The position numbers and the translations under genes were made by a program. A stretch of 64,000 nt of DNA, taken from contig WMCF01000025.1 of assembly GCA_009792885.1 (NCBI GenBank), positions 9,326,123-9,390,122 on the forward strand, given 5' to 3'. Below are positions 26,650 to 38,755 of the stretch, piece by piece (positions within the stretch are counted from its first letter, which is position 1; every line of letters begins with the position of its first letter). The notes under the pieces are model-generated. The model saw only the letters and a list, made by a program, of their open reading frames with translations. It ran no database searches and was not told the origin of the DNA. Origin of the DNA: Eremophila alpestris peregrina. Lineage: Eukaryota > Chordata > Aves > Passeriformes > Alaudidae.

Positions 26650-26690
26650 CTTTCTTTCCTTATCTAAGAATAGGAAGTAAGGAAAGAAAG
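26650..26690. repeat. 13-bp perfect inverted repeat (hairpin)
   Basis: CTTTCTTTCCTTA at 26650-26662 is the exact reverse complement of TAAGGAAAGAAAG at 26678-26690, with a 15-nt loop. It is all pyrimidine/purine apart from the TA at the loop end. It lies in the B-C intron with no adjacent gene. Confidence 0.85.
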
Positions 26691-29089
26691 AATGAAATGG
26701 TATTATTAGTACCATTCAAAACCAAGAAGAAAACTGACGGGTAATTTCACTGTTATCTTCATAACACATTCCTGCACTTGATTTAAGCATGGGAGCTATT
26801 AATGTAATTTAGATTATAAGGAACAATGGAAATCAATTACTTTTACTGTATGGCAGCTAACTCAGAAGTTTTTGATAGATGAAGGTCAGTGAATGACAGT
26901 TACCACAGTATTAAATAAACTCCAGTTCCTGCATATTTATTTTTATCTACTACATCTGATACAAGCTGTGGTTTGCATTAGAATTCCCTAAACTGTACTA
27001 ACAGGAGAATACCTGAAGTACCCTCATACAAAGTAAAATATATTTACTTTGCTAAAGCATGATTAGTTGAAGCTCTCACATATTTGTAGGGAAGGAAATA
27101 TAAATAGTATCTACAGATTATGCGACTTTCACTTTGTAAACTCTAATCTTTTTAGTTTATAGTATAAAGATAATTTACTATAATGGTCCACCCAAACCAC
27201 TGAAGAATGGCTGACTACATAACACATCCACTAGCAATAAAACATAATGATAGGGCTCATGCTATGAAAAACTAACATTTGTTTACATAAATTAGCCCCT
27301 ATTTAGTAATTACACTGTATGTCTGCCAAAAGGTCAGGCAAAATGAAACCCCAGCATAAGCAATACTGCAAGCATTATAATCTAGTCAGAGATACGTTGG
27401 AGAATTATGGGGGATAATTAATCAGTTAATGCCTTCCATGTGTTTCATGATATGTGGAGCCACGATTCTAGAATAAAATATTTGTGCTAATGCAATCACT
27501 TCCCACTGCCAGCCCCATTATTCAGACCAAAGAGTATAAAAAAAAAAAAAAAGAAAAATATATAAATACATACAAGCCCCCCTAGAGATGCACACGTCTT
27601 CCTGTTTCATTAGCAAGAAAATATGCATTTTCATTACAGATAATAATGCTAGTGAAATCTTGAAGTACCTACATATTCAGGGGAAAAACTGGTAAAACAA
27701 ACTGATTATTTACAGAACATCTTTGTATGTACAAGTGTGACATACATACAGCATTAGTATGCCTCTGAACAACCAGTACCTCATTCAGGTGTCTACTTAA
27801 ATAAGGCATCTAAAACAAGTCATAAATTGCTTTTTTAATCAAAGGAAGACCATTTTTTTCCCCTGAAATCCTTCAAGATGGAAACACTGCCTATTTAACT
27901 TTAAGTATTCCAGTTTGGGTTTTTTTTGTAATTAAAGCCCAAACAAGAAGATAAAAAAAAACCAACATGGAAATCTTCGAGTAATTCAGTGCCCAAGGAC
28001 TCTTTTAGCTGACTCTTCTATAACCCAGGTGAAGGCAAAAACAAAAGTACCAATTCTCTAATAGGTAAAGGAAACAAGAAAAGCAAACACATTGTTCTTG
28101 TAAAAACAGTTAAAAAACTCTCATGTCATTTCTGTAAATGGTATAAAATTTCAGTTCAGAAAATGGTATCATTCATGTGAATTTCCCTCTTTCCTATTTC
28201 AGTGCTGGTGATTCCAGTGGCAGCCACTCTCCTGCTGATTTTGCTGGTGGATCCTATGCCTTGTGTGCAGGCCAGGTGTCCTCAGTAACCTCTGCAACCT
28301 GGTGACAGGGAAGGGTGACACGATTCCACTCAGAGTGGGCTAGGGAGGACCACTCGGTTTCCAGAACAGACTGGTATCTAGCACAGAAAACACCACCCCA
28401 GGTACATCACTCTCCCTGATGTTAAACTGTTAAAGCTGAACCCTCTTTCTTGAACTCATCTCAGTTGATTCTTCCATTTGTCCTGGCTGATGCTTCTCTT
28501 GAGCACAGGAGATGTTCACACGAACTCACAAATGCTCGTTCCTGGTCACACTGTTGGTGAGTGCAAACAGAGCCATAACTCTCTGCTCTGCTCCCTTTAT
28601 CACATGGATTATAAAAAGGATGAACTCCACTGTGTTTCTTAACTGAAAGTAGGATCAATCTTATTTCTGCAGGTTTATGAAACTTAAATACTTCTGAGGT
28701 CACAAACTGTGCCCAAGGCCAAGCTGCTGTAGATCTCTCCTCCCTGACTTCAAGTGCCCACCTCTGCAATCAGACTGCAAGCACAGGCAGCTGACTCTAA
28801 CACCTCAGTAACTAGCAAAAGTACAAACATTGTGCATTTTCTCATATTTGTATTGTTTAGAAGATACCCCTTAACATGAAGTCTGGCAACCAAACATTGC
28901 AGGTATCAAAATCAACCAAAGTCAATCAATTTGACTAGCTGACTAAAAAACTTCCTCATCAATTATATAAAGTGAACACAGGGAATTAAGTAATATTTTG
29001 TAAATAAATATTTTAATTATCCGTTCTAGTGGGTATTTTTACATCATTAGGGGATTAAATAACCCCCTAAACTCACATTTGTAAAGGCA

Positions 29090-29133
29090 ATACTTATATT
29101 TTATATATATATATACACACAATACTTATATTG
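29090..29133. repeat. TA-rich simple repeat with flanking direct repeat
   Basis: A short (TA)n/(CA)n run is bracketed by two copies of AATACTTATATT. It is probably microsatellite slippage; I see no insertion between the copies other than the simple repeat. Confidence 0.6.
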
Positions 29134-29431
29134 TGACCTCTCGTGACCACCCTTTTTGAAACATTTTCCAAATATTGTTCTTTTGTACAGAGTAAATCCA
29201 ATATAAAGCTGGATGAATGCCAGCAGGGGGAGAAGAGGAAGTGTATCACAATACTACTGTCCTTCAAGAGAAAACGCTGAAGCTGTAACCAACTAACTGT
29301 AATAAATGACTACCTGACAAAAAGAAATGAGCTGTGAATGTAAAAAAGCTACACTAGGACAAACACTTCAAAAGTACTTTGTCACAGTAATTGTCTGCAG
29401 GGAGTGTGCAATCCCAGCTAAAAATGCTATT

Positions 29432-29705
29432 ATAGAATCATAAAATGGTCTGGGTTGGAAGGGCCCTAAAGACCACCAGGCTGCAGCCTCCATGTACACC
29501 TTCCACTAACCCAGGCTGCTCAAAGCCCCATCCAGACTGGCCTTGAACACTTCCAGGGATGGGGCAAACACAACTTCTCTGGACAACCAGTTCCAGTGCC
29601 TTACCACCCTAATAGTAAAGACTTTCCTTCTAACATCTAATCTAAACCTAATCTCTTTCAGATTGAAATCATTCTTCCTTGTCACTATATGATCTTTTAA
29701 AAGGA
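29432..29705 (-). mobile_element. CR1 LINE, 3' end fragment
   Basis: The plus strand begins ATAGAATCATAAAATGGTCT and GGGTTGGAAGGGCCC, the reverse complement of the avian CR1 tail. The minus strand then carries the last ORF2 codons in frame: RFRLDVRRKVFTIRVVRHWN, SREVVFAPSLEVFKASLDGA. This is the best preserved CR1 in the window: the C-terminal frame is open for about 70 codons. It is 5'-truncated, as is usual for CR1, and in the same sense as CTNND2. Confidence 0.95.
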
Positions 29706-32700
29706 CATCTATCAGGCAAATGTTAAATGTTTTCATAGTACATGCTTATGCATTTAAGCATGGACTCGTAATTTTTTTTACTGAATGTATTCTTTCTCTC
29801 CCAAGAAAACTTTCCCACCAGTAATAAAGACCTTGAAAATACTGTATATGAAGCTAATTTAGGGAAGACAGTATGAAATAAACACCTGAACTACAAACCC
29901 CCCAGTATCTCTAACTGATTTTTGAAGAGGGCAAGTCTGCCACCCTGTTTTCCACATTAGACAGAAACTTAGCACAGACTTTGCTGGCAGAACACACAAA
30001 AATCCTCTCCTTTTGTGCTGCTGTTGCCTTTCTGAGGCAGTGTTTGCAAGGCTGTGTGTGTATCAGTAAGGTGTAGCTGGAAATCAGCACCACCTTGCCC
30101 AAGCTTTAAATCATCTCACTTCACTTGTGTTAAGTCTGTATTACGACCACAGAAATATTCAAATCAGATAAAATCAATGAAATTGCACTGAATTAGTGAA
30201 AAGCATCACTTGCTTTTTACTTCAGTCTTTACAGAAGCTTCCACCTACTCTCAAATTACCTGTCCACTTTACTAATCCTCTCAAAAAGGGGGGGAATCCA
30301 TTTGATTGCAAGTAGTAGTTTTCATCTCCATTTCTCAGTGTGTTCTTACTAAACTGCCCTCTCTTCATCAAAAGAAATCAACGAACAATCTTCCTAACAC
30401 TCCTCTTTGGAGATTTGCAGTGATGATAACAAGAATGCAATCTCAACACTCAGGAGGCAGTTTCACAAAATATGATATTTGGAAATGATCTTCTGCTTTT
30501 CAGAGCTCAGCTCAGACATTCTGAGTGGACTGCAAACCAAGAGCAGGCCTGGCAGTCTGCAGCCTGTTTTATCACACCCCCCAGGAGCTGTATTTTTATT
30601 TATTTACTTTATCCGGAGAGTTCTTGGGAAAATATTTCCAAAACAGATAAAAATTGCAAAGTTTGTGAATGTGATTAGTAGGGACTGCAGCTCTTGGGGC
30701 TTCAGTGCTACACTTCCTGCTACAGAGTGTTTCTCACCAACTTGCAGACATGTGGAATGCCATAATTTCTCTCTGGAAAAGATGTGAGCACTGGCTCAGC
30801 TTGAGTTGCTGGCATGAATTAGTCCTGTGCCTGAAGTCCAATAGTCCACATGCCTACAACATTATGCAATGAGGTGATAAAATGTTTACTCTGTGATGTT
30901 GGCTGGCTTATCCAGAAGGCTGAAGCAAGGCCAGCATACTTCAAATACATCTCTCTACTGCAAATCCTCAGACTGAGCAGAGACCAAATGATCCTCCCAT
31001 TTCTAGGCAAAGTTTCTTCAGATTTGAAGCCATTTATCATAAGACAAAGAGAGAAAGTTGTGGAAGTACCCCCTGCCTTTCCTTCACTATGCAGAGCTAT
31101 GTGTTTGCACATCTTCCCTTTTTCATACAATAATGCAAATAGTTTTAAGAAGAGAAAATCTACTCAATATAGAAATCACACTTACGAGCACTAAAGAATC
31201 CAAACTTACTGAGTATTATTTTATTATCTCTGGTGAAATTGAGTGGGCATACAAACTCTGAGTGACTGTGTTTCTCACCTCTCTTGGGTAAATAAAACAT
31301 CATCCTCTATCATCAATCACTGTGACCACGAGTGGTGCCACAGAATTGTCACAATCAGCTTTTCTCTCATGCTGAGACAAATAATATTTTCTGTGGAGCC
31401 AGACTATATGAGTTTTTCAAAGTACCCATTCAAGAAGGACTGTTCAGGATTTTTGATAGTCAGCAAAGCCACAACAAAGGTGCACCTTGATTCCCACTGA
31501 CACTTGTGGTTATTCTTCTCAATTGGCCCAGACAGCCAAGAAAAAATCGGCTCCATCTCTTAATCTTCCCCCACAATGACTGCATGGATACTCAGCTCTG
31601 CAGCTGGCCAGGGAGAAGGAGACCTGTTATGGTCAGCTGTGCTTAAGAGTCAGCTAAAATCAAGCCAGCAGGACACTAAGACTCAGATCATACTTTATTA
31701 CAGCATCTGCCAAGCTCACACTTGTTACTGCGTAAATAAAAACTGTTCTTAAATGACAAAACACCCAAACAACCACAAAGCTGAAGCTATTCCACAAAAC
31801 AAATAATTTCCTTTCTTCAAAGCATTCACATCCACAAGGCTTAAACCTCTGGCAGAAGGAAATGTAAACAGCACCACCTAACTATGCAAATTAAGAGTGG
31901 ACATTTAATTTTCACATCAGGCACTACTTAAGAGTAGGCATTCAACCTGAAAGGAATGAAAATCATCAAAAGCTGGAAAAATAGTTGTTCAAAATATACT
32001 TGAGATATTCAACATACCCCACATTCAAGGCTAGGGCACATCATAAGCCATCATAAGCCTTAGAAGCAACACTTCAAAATTTTTTCATTGTTGCTGAGCC
32101 TAAGAATATAATAAGATGCAAAAAGCATATTCATTCTTTTCATATGTAGGTCTATAATTTACAGAAACAGTAAATTACTTAAACACAGGAAGAACACAAC
32201 CCTGCCATAGCAGTAAGTAAATACATTTAATTGTTTGACACCCAGTTGTGGACATTTTTCCTGAAAAAATCCACATACATTTATGTTAAAGAGAATAAAA
32301 TATGTCAAGTGAAGAATAGGAATTAAATTTCAGCTAGGTCCTCAGTAAGCAGACTCTCAACATACAGGTCCAGTATTTCTATTTGGTACCCAAACATGAA
32401 GCCCCACTGACCCCTGACTGAGTTTCATTGCTTGCCCAGGAACCACTTACATAGTATTTTGAAGATGTATGTTGACAGATCACTTTTTGGCTAACTCTGA
32501 GCAAAACCAATACGTTGGGAGTTTGTTCTGCCTTTGAGTTTGTTCTGCATTTGAAGGCAGAGCAGCCCAGCATCTCTTTTACCAGATAAAATGATGCAGG
32601 AAGGAGATATGCCACCAAAGTTTCTATGTTTTTAAATACAGGAAAGAAAAAGGAGGCTGTAATTATGTTGTATTGTTTTTCAGATCAAAAAAGAATACAA

Positions 32701-35700
32701 AGGGCATTCCATAATATCAGTTTAAAATCAAAATTTCTGTTTAAGATTTTTATCAGCTTGAGCCCAGAATAAACTTCCAGAGCTATCAATTTGATATGTT
32801 GAAATAATGCTTTTAACAGGAATGCTGAAGAAGCATTAAAAGCACTACACTTCAGAGTGCTATTTGAATGCCACTGCTATAATTAATACAGTATGACCTT
32901 GTATAAACCTTATAAATTAGTTCATGAATATGCAAATTAGGAATAACTACACTGTGAAGAAAAAGTGGGGTGCTTAAATATCTGACACAACTACACATTT
33001 AATTCTGTTGGTACTTTTCCCTTGAGTATCTTTTGAATAAAAATATTACAGCAGTAATCAGAGGACACTGATCTATTCCTACCAAAATCTCTCTCTCCCC
33101 CTGAGTCTTAACATTAGACTTTTATTTCAGCTACATTTCTGAACAATTGCAGCATTCAAGAAGGAACAATCTCTTCAATATCTTGCAGAAATTCACCTTC
33201 AAACCTTTAGGCTTATGGGATGCAATTGTTGTGGCCTCTCAGTTGGTTTGTGACTCCTCTAGACTGGAACCTAGATTCTCAAAAAGGTGAAATACATGTT
33301 TGCCTGCAGACTGACTCTTATTTATTACCTGTACTTTTTCCCATTTCAGTTTGTGGGAACTACTTGTTGTAACAGTTCCTCCCTTGACGAGGTTGTCTGT
33401 GGAAATACACAGTTCATTTGAGTTTTGTCCTAACTTTACATTCTGACAGGTTCCTTTCTGACAGAAAACTTGGGCTTTCTGATGGACAAAATTGCATGGC
33501 CAGAGCCTGAGAGGAGCTCCTGGGCCCTAGAAAAGCACAGAAAGTGCTGAGGTGGGTTGGTAGGTCCAAAATCTCTATATACACCACAGCATCAACAGAG
33601 ATGGACAACACATGACTGCTCTGTTAACAGGAGGAAAATCACAAAATCAGCCAAATCAACAGTCCTGGTCCTACTTTAAGAAGTCAGCTCCATTTATACT
33701 CAACAGCAGATATTCAGAGCTTGCACCAGTCAGAACAGACAGAAAGGCATTATGGCTTCCATAACCATCCCTTCTATATCTGTATGTGTACAACACAAAC
33801 ACATCTACACACATGCACATACACACATGGATCACTTCAGTCTCAAACATGTTTCACAAACATCTGTCTACACGTTTCTCTAGAAACTAAAGAGATTACA
33901 AATAATACAGTCTGTGTCATTTATTTGGTGCTGTTCCCATGTCTTATTTTGTCAGTATGCAGCAGAATGTTCTATTGAAAACAAGAGTACAGAAGTTCCT
34001 AAGAACAGGAGTCAATAGACTTTGGATGCTTAGAAGAGAACCGGAGGAGAAACAAGATGGTGAGACAAATTCATTACATGTGAATGTCTGTCAAATACAT
34101 TCTCTCACCCACAAACCAGTTGAAAACATTTGATATTCAGGTTTCACAGCTAACACAAATTGTTTTAACAAAGCAATTTGTTCCTTCCAAAAGTTGATCT
34201 ATCCAGAAAATACTACTGGGTCAGTTATTCAAGTCATGTCTTAAAAGCATTTTTCCCCTTCTCTTCTACTTTGAGAGCTTGTTCGAATTTATTCAGTTAA
34301 AAAAATAATTAAAGGTATTTTGTTAAAGGCTTTACAAGTAAGAAAGTATGAAGAAAGAAAATTGGAAAGACATGGGGCTTTCTAAACAAATAATTACTTG
34401 AAGGATACTCCCATAAAATTTCTAATCCACTAATGGGGTGAAGATAAATATTTTAACAGGTCTTTGATTTTCACAATTGCCCCTGTACTTTCAGCGTATG
34501 AAAAAAATTAAACACAAAATGGAAGAAAGAAAAAGCATTTTATAATTTTGTGTCTAAACTGACAGTAGAATTTTAAAACAGTAAAATCTTCAAATTCTTT
34601 AAAGTCCTCTGATGATATAAATTAATAGAAAAACAAGGTTTCAGATTGTACATGAGGCAAAAGTTCTTGAAAAGTTTTTGTCTGTGATTTTTTTCAAGTA
34701 ATTCTCTGGACAGGGGTCTATAGTTCTGTAATAAGTAAGTTTGAAGTTTCAGGTTAGTTTCAGACATTATCCAATGTCTCTCCTGTTGATTTTTAAATTT
34801 CAGATTGGGGATCCCATAAACAAATGGGATTACAAATTCAGTTTTCACCTGACTCTCCCTAGTAATTTTAAGTGAATCACAAACTATAAATCAAAGATAG
34901 AGTATTTCCCTAACACAAGTAAAAGAGTCACAGCTAAAATACAAAAGGAAAAAAAGAAGTCTAACTTTACCAGTGCATAATGAGGTAAGGTACTAGTATC
35001 TCAGTGGGGAGGCAACTAAATTGGGTGATTACTCCAACATGTCACACTGAGGACTGGCAATTTATGAAAGATGAATATTTAGATTAAATTTGTAAATGAT
35101 AGACATAATGCTATATTTAGATCTCTGAATTATCTAAATAATTTCAAAGCGTTCCAGTTATGTAAAATTAATTTGTACAATACTGTATTAAAACCACTTT
35201 CTTTTTTCAAATCAGAAATGTATGCAAAGTGCAGTTTGTAAAATACTGGATAAATAAATATTGTAAATTACATCTTCAAGGAAAAGAGAAAATAGCAGGA
35301 GAAGGTCTGATACTGCTGCTGCTTTTTATGTGATTTCAGCTGCATTAACTGAGTGACTGGAGTTACAGACTTAAGAATGTGGTTAAGAAAGATAATGAGT
35401 AAGCAGATATGAGTACTAAAAATTGTAGGTAATAACCAATTTTTTAATTGAAAAATCATAAATTCTGACGAAGAAACTGAGAAAAACAAAGATCAGCAGA
35501 AAAAATACTAATTCATACACTATTGTGATAAAAACACAGAACAAAGATCTGACTATTACTGTATAATGGCCATTGCAAACTACTTATTAGAGTTGTATAT
35601 GGGATGGATTATATTACACCACCTCTCAAATAATATTTAAAGTTTTCAGCAGTGAATACACCAGACAACAAAGTCACAGAAGACAAAAAAAAAACCCCAC

Positions 35701-38571
35701 ACCCAAATCCTCCTGGCATATTTGCTAGCATTAAACCTAGGTAATACAACCTGATGTCTCTAAAGTCTGCCAACATTAGATATCTAGAATTTGTCAAGTA
35801 TCCTGAACACCAGTACTCTTCCTCTCATCCTGAGCACTGTCACTGATAATCCCAATGCAAGTGAGTTTTAACTGCGTCCCCTCAAAATGAGCTCTAGCAA
35901 AAGCAGAAAAAGAAAAGAGCAGAGGACAACCAAACCAGAGCCTTAAAAGAAAATCTCCAATGGAAGATGACAATGGACTTTCCATTTAGCAAGTAAGCAC
36001 AGCTCAATCTTAGCCAGCAAACACAATACATCTTTTTGATTTACCTCCCTTGTCCAGTGAGATCTTGCAATGGAAATAATACAAGGCTTGTAACTCGACC
36101 CAAGTGGAAAGTGTGAAAGCTGTTCAGTTTATTGAGGGTGGTGGGTATTTCACCTGAATAGAGCATTCAAGACTCCAATCACCTTCACAGAATTTTCTGA
36201 TCTTTTCATTCTGACACTTGCTGTTTCCTCCAGCCTACAGTCCCATTCTATTACATTAATTCAACAGAAGAAACCAGTTACCATCTCAGGGGTGAGCTTG
36301 AACTTTTCCTTCAGGCACAATTTCGAATTTGAAATTTTGCACAGAGAGAGGTATTTTCAACAGTGACTGGGGAAAAGTAATCAAAAAAAGTTACTGCTGG
36401 TGTGAAGTAGAAATAAGTTTCAACCCTCTCCAAATGTTCTTGCTCTGCCAAAGAGCATCCACACAGAATCAGTGGGATGAAACTATCTGAATAAGATGGA
36501 TGGAGGCCAAAAAAGAATTTGAAGCCATTAGAGAGGACAGAAAGATACATTTGGGAAATAGTGAGGGTTTGATATCAGAAAGATATTAAAAGGCTGCACT
36601 ATGATTGAAGGGCTTGGGTTTAGAAGGAAGACCAACCAGCTCAGGACAGCAGTTTGAGCTGCTGCTACAGCTACCTGGGGAAGATTCAGGAGTTATAATA
36701 TGCACAGTCTTTTGCAGGCAGATATGAGCTTATTTAGCACGAGCTGACCAGAAGCCATTCTGCTATGACAGCATCCCATCAAGCTCAAGCCTTGCTGCAA
36801 AGCAGGGTGTGTTAGATCAGGCAACGTACCCTTCTCTCGTGGCCCCAGTCCTCAGGCTGACCCAGAGTGCAGGCTACAGTAAGCTCACATCAGTGTGCAA
36901 ATGGGCGTGCACATACACTCACAAGGAAAACAAAAAAAGAAAGAAGAAAGATTTCAAGACCATTGTGCAATGAATCCATCAACTAAGAGGCAGGGGAAAC
37001 TGAAGTTTGCAGGATCAGGGATGAGCACTGGTCCCTGAGAAGCAGTGGAGAAAAATTAACAGGAGGATGGAGCTTATGGTGAGGGGAGATCAACACTGCA
37101 CATGCTCACTCAGAGAGGGGACACACTGAAGCCCCAAATTTGTAACAGATGTTTCTTTCAGAGGCAGGTCTTTAACTGAGACACATTAAATACTGAGATG
37201 TGAGACTTCTAATGTAGTAAAGGTCTTCGCGTAACATCTTCTGTCACCTCCTAGTGTTTGTGGCAACTTTTTTTGGTAGTGATTTGAATGCAATGCATCA
37301 CAATTATACCATACACTCTTTTCAAAAAAAGTCAAACAACTCAGGCACAAATACCTGGCTACAGTCACATACCCCAAGATAGCTGGTAATCACACCTGTG
37401 CTCAAGTCCAACACTGTAATACTGCATTTAATTCCATATTTGTAATACGGAAGTTATTAGCTTTTATCTTTCATTCTCTTCTGATTGCATATAAACTGTC
37501 AATAATAGTTACTGCTTTTTCCCTTAAACTTTTTAAATATAACTTTAGAAAAGGAGACATTTCACTTGATGAAAGAGCACAAAGACAAAAAGGTGCTTGC
37601 TACACATACATAAAAAATACTGCTCTTTTACTTTGCCTCCTATCAATTTTCTGGTTTATTTTGCTCTTTAATGTATATCTGCTTTGGATGCAGCACACGA
37701 CACAGATTGCCTTACTGCAACATATTTTTCACTATGCTATTTTCTGTGACGTATGTAAAAATATTAACTAATCTATTTTCATGTCTCTGGGATAGATTAC
37801 AGATTATTTTCCCCACCAATGTACCTGGAGGAAAAAATCTACCCTAAAAAGAACCTGCCTATTATCTTAAAACATTTCACAAAAATGATGTGCACTGGAA
37901 TTAAGAAATTGCTATGACTCAATCCTTTATTAAGATTTTGTCAGAACTGAAGCTCTTCTTACTCATTCTACTTTCATTGTCACACCTATAGTGACTTTTA
38001 GGAATGGACAGATCGAGTTTCACTTATTTATATAAATGCACCTTTGCATTGCATATACATGTTTGGCATAGGAACACAAACATAAATAGTTATCATTCTT
38101 GGCAAGAATCTATTTAAGTCTTTTGGTTGAAAAACGTTTAATTGGTTGATCTCTTATTGAAATTCTCATCTTCCCAGAGCACAAAAAAAACCTACTTTAT
38201 ATATTTATAACAACTCCAGTAATGGCATCTGGAACCTTTAAGATGTTACTTTTTGTGAACATCTTCATTATATATGCAACTGGGGAAACAGAACATCTAC
38301 AAGGGAGAAAATATATGTAAAATACAAGCTTGGATGAAAGCAGCTAAGAAAAGAAAAACAGAAACCCCTCAACAACACTTGAAAAGATTGATTTTTTTAA
38401 TGACCTGAAGCTTGTATTCTAATTTCCAGCTTTAAGTTTACATCACTGAAAGTCATCACCTTTGCTGACAGACAAACCAATTATTTAGTTTATAGATGAC
38501 TAAGAGTGAGAAATAACAATTCAAACAAAAGCAAGATGATGAAGGTGAAGCCAAGGTTCTGAAGTACTCAC

Positions 38572-38755
38572 CTTAGGCACCCAGTGGCATTGCGCAGCAC
38601 CTGTGATGAGTGGAGCTGTATTTTGTGATCATCCTGCAGTGGAGAGTTCTCCCATCCAGAGTGAGGGATGATCACTGCATTGGTCAACACTGCAAGGGCA
38701 TCCTGGATGATTGGCATTTTCAGTGCATCACAGGAGGATAGATTCCAGAGAACTC
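38572..38755 (-). CDS. CTNND2: CTNND2 (delta-catenin) internal coding exon B, armadillo-repeat region
   Basis: On the minus strand, after the acceptor TTTTTGTAG, two bases complete the Gly codon begun in exon A. Sixty codons follow, opening with VLWNLSSCDALKMPIIQDAL and including IIPHSGWENSPLQDD and SSQVLRNATGCL, and two bases (AG) start an Arg codon. VLWNLSS is the signature third-helix stretch of a p120-family armadillo repeat, and the Pro/Trp/Asn-rich segment is the characteristic inter-helix loop of this family. Length is 184 nt. The donor TAAG|GTGAGT is close to consensus. There is no stop or frameshift. I remember Arg in the human protein where this one has His in DDHKIQ, which would be a conservative change in a loop. 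The exon is too split to appear as a long open frame and was found by reading across the splice sites. Confidence 0.97.

Larger units (their letters stand above)
9707..38571 (-). other. CTNND2: CTNND2 intron between exons B and C
   Basis: A 28,865-bp intron from the GTGAGT donor of exon B to the CCTTGCAG acceptor of exon C. It contains CR1 fragments at 11840-12052, 21785-22310, 24715-25790 and 29432-29705, the assembly gap at 19804-20015, a pyrimidine run at 9975-10023 and scattered A/T runs. Between these I see only unique AT-rich sequence: 12.1-19.8 kb, 20.0-21.8 kb, 22.3-24.7 kb, 25.8-29.4 kb and 29.7-38.5 kb have no supportable gene on either strand. Confidence 0.88.
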
